From NCBI GenBank assembly GCA_001695595.3, contig MBPM02000003.1:186001-250000 (forward strand): a stretch of DNA of 64,000 bases, written 5' to 3'. The DNA is from Plasmopara viticola (taxonomy: Eukaryota; Oomycota; Peronosporomycetes; Peronosporales; Peronosporaceae). Positions 63,321 through 64,000 of the stretch are shown here, piece after piece. The translations under genes were made by a program, and so were the position numbers. Position 1 is the stretch's first letter; the number at the start of each line of letters is the position of its first letter. The notes under the pieces were generated by a model, which saw only the letters and a program-made list of their open reading frames with translations, did no database searches and was not told the origin of the DNA.

Positions 63321-64000
63321 ATGAATCCTGCTTCTTCTCCGTCGCTGTTTCAAGCCAATAATCGAGGCGACGATGCGTTTGCTGAGTCCATGGGCTTCGT
63401 CACGACGTACCTTCGAGCAGTCGAAAGTAGTCGCAATGACCGGATCATCAACGACCCTTTTGCTGACCCATTAATCCGAAAAGTAAAGGCAAATATTGAA
63501 ATTTTTATCGAGGAGATAAAGAACGGAAGTAATTTCATTTCATCTGACCTCATTGCCTTCCGGACGCGCTACCTGGACGAAGCGCTTTACCATCGTGACC
63601 CACGTATCCTCCAGATCGTGATTCTTGGGGCGGGTCTTGATGCTCGTGCGTACCGTTTGGCGTCCCTGCGAGGATGTCACGTTTTGGAAGTTGACCAAAG
63701 TGGTGCTGTATTTGAACACAAGGCAGAAATCATGAAGGAGCTTCATGCGCCACTTGTCGCTCAAAACGTCGACAGCATAGTCTCAAATGTGGCTCAAGCA
63801 GGCTTAGAAGCAAACTTGATGGGGCATGGCTTTAATCCTACAATGCCAACTATGTGGGTCATGGAGGGACTGATCCCGTACTTGGAACGCTTAAGTATCG
63901 CTGAATTAATGAAAGCCATCGACTATCTCTCAGCTCCTGGGAGTGCGTTTTGGCTGGACATACCAGGCCAGACTATACTCGACTGTGAAGAATGGGAAAA
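63321..64000 (+). CDS. LCMT-family SAM-dependent methyltransferase (3' end beyond window)
   Basis: From the ATG at 63321 the frame stays open to the window edge, giving 226 residues of an incomplete protein. It has the features of the class I methyltransferases related to leucine carboxyl methyltransferase (Pfam LCMT, 'putative SAM-dependent methyltransferase'): FAESMGFVTTYLRAVESSR, INDPFADPLI, IAFRTRYLDEAL, SAM motif I VILGAGLDARAYRL (about 100-112), acidic EVDQ at 123-126 and the late WVMEGLIPYL. In this family members modify small molecules or protein carboxyl groups; the substrate here is unknown. No introns are needed up to the edge. Confidence 0.85.
   Translation, partial: MNPASSPSLFQANNRGDDAFAESMGFVTTYLRAVESSRNDRIINDPFADPLIRKVKANIEIFIEEIKNGSNFISSDLIAFRTRYLDEALYHRDPRILQIVILGAGLDARAYRLASLRGCHVLEVDQSGAVFEHKAEIMKELHAPLVAQNVDSIVSNVAQAGLEANLMGHGFNPTMPTMWVMEGLIPYLERLSIAELMKAIDYLSAPGSAFWLDIPGQTILDCEEWE

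Noticed and set aside
1..64000. CRISPR array, rRNA or bacterial operon features
   Set aside because: No regularly spaced direct repeats or rRNA segments. The introns and gene content are eukaryotic.

Overview
The window looks like part of an oomycete nuclear genome (Phytophthora/downy-mildew type); I cannot name the species. It has compact genes with short GT-AG introns (about 57 to 81 bp), long exons and very short gaps between genes. The gene content includes Nup93, cyclin H, cwf18, a WW/FF/RS splicing factor, a flagellate-type TOG-array protein and an apicomplexan Map2-like MAP kinase. Dense gene islands alternate with long gene-poor stretches of decayed transposons.

Layout. 1-4.3 kb: gene-poor, ending in a decayed Mutator-like element (MULE) with an intact 9-bp target-site duplication. 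4.9-9.4 kb: a membrane-anchored cathepsin X/Z-like protease, a protein-L-isoaspartate methyltransferase with a helical tail, cyclin H, and (minus) cwf18/CCDC12. 9.4-18.6 kb: decayed DNA, including a Ty3/gypsy integrase relic on the minus strand and a dispersed repeat that recurs inverted near 45 kb. 18.6-22.9 kb (minus): a 1413-residue scaffold with RanBP2 zinc finger, two PDZ, PH, C2, coiled coil and five C-terminal WH2-like motifs. 23-35.7 kb: repeat desert with a large imperfect inverted repeat (about 25.0-27.2 against 30.4-32.3 kb). 35.7-63 kb: a dense island with Nup93, an unknown basic protein, two small tandem genes (G1, G2), an EF-hand protein, a histidine-phosphatase/NAD-kinase fusion, a WW/FF/RS protein, a short coiled-coil protein, a P450 relic, an atypical MAPK, a TOGARAM-like protein, a basic protein, and two tandem repeat genes (G3, G4). 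The window ends inside an LCMT-like methyltransferase.

The most interesting content is a four-gene family (G1 39.69-40.47, G2 40.63-41.47, G3 59.22-60.91, G4 61.25-62.94 kb). All four share a small N-terminal module that ends at the same phase-0 intron position. G1, G3 and G4 carry one, four and four copies of a domain resembling the 8-kDa (dRP lyase, HHH_8) domain of family X DNA polymerases, with no polymerase domain. Six of the nine copies keep a lysine where the Pol beta lyase nucleophile lies. Finding the N-terminal exons of G3 and G4 needed reading small exons by eye; the G4 exons are hidden under an opposite-strand open frame.

Exon joins are given in the evidence fields. All splice calls are read by eye from GT-AG sites, frame and homology, and have not been checked against transcripts.
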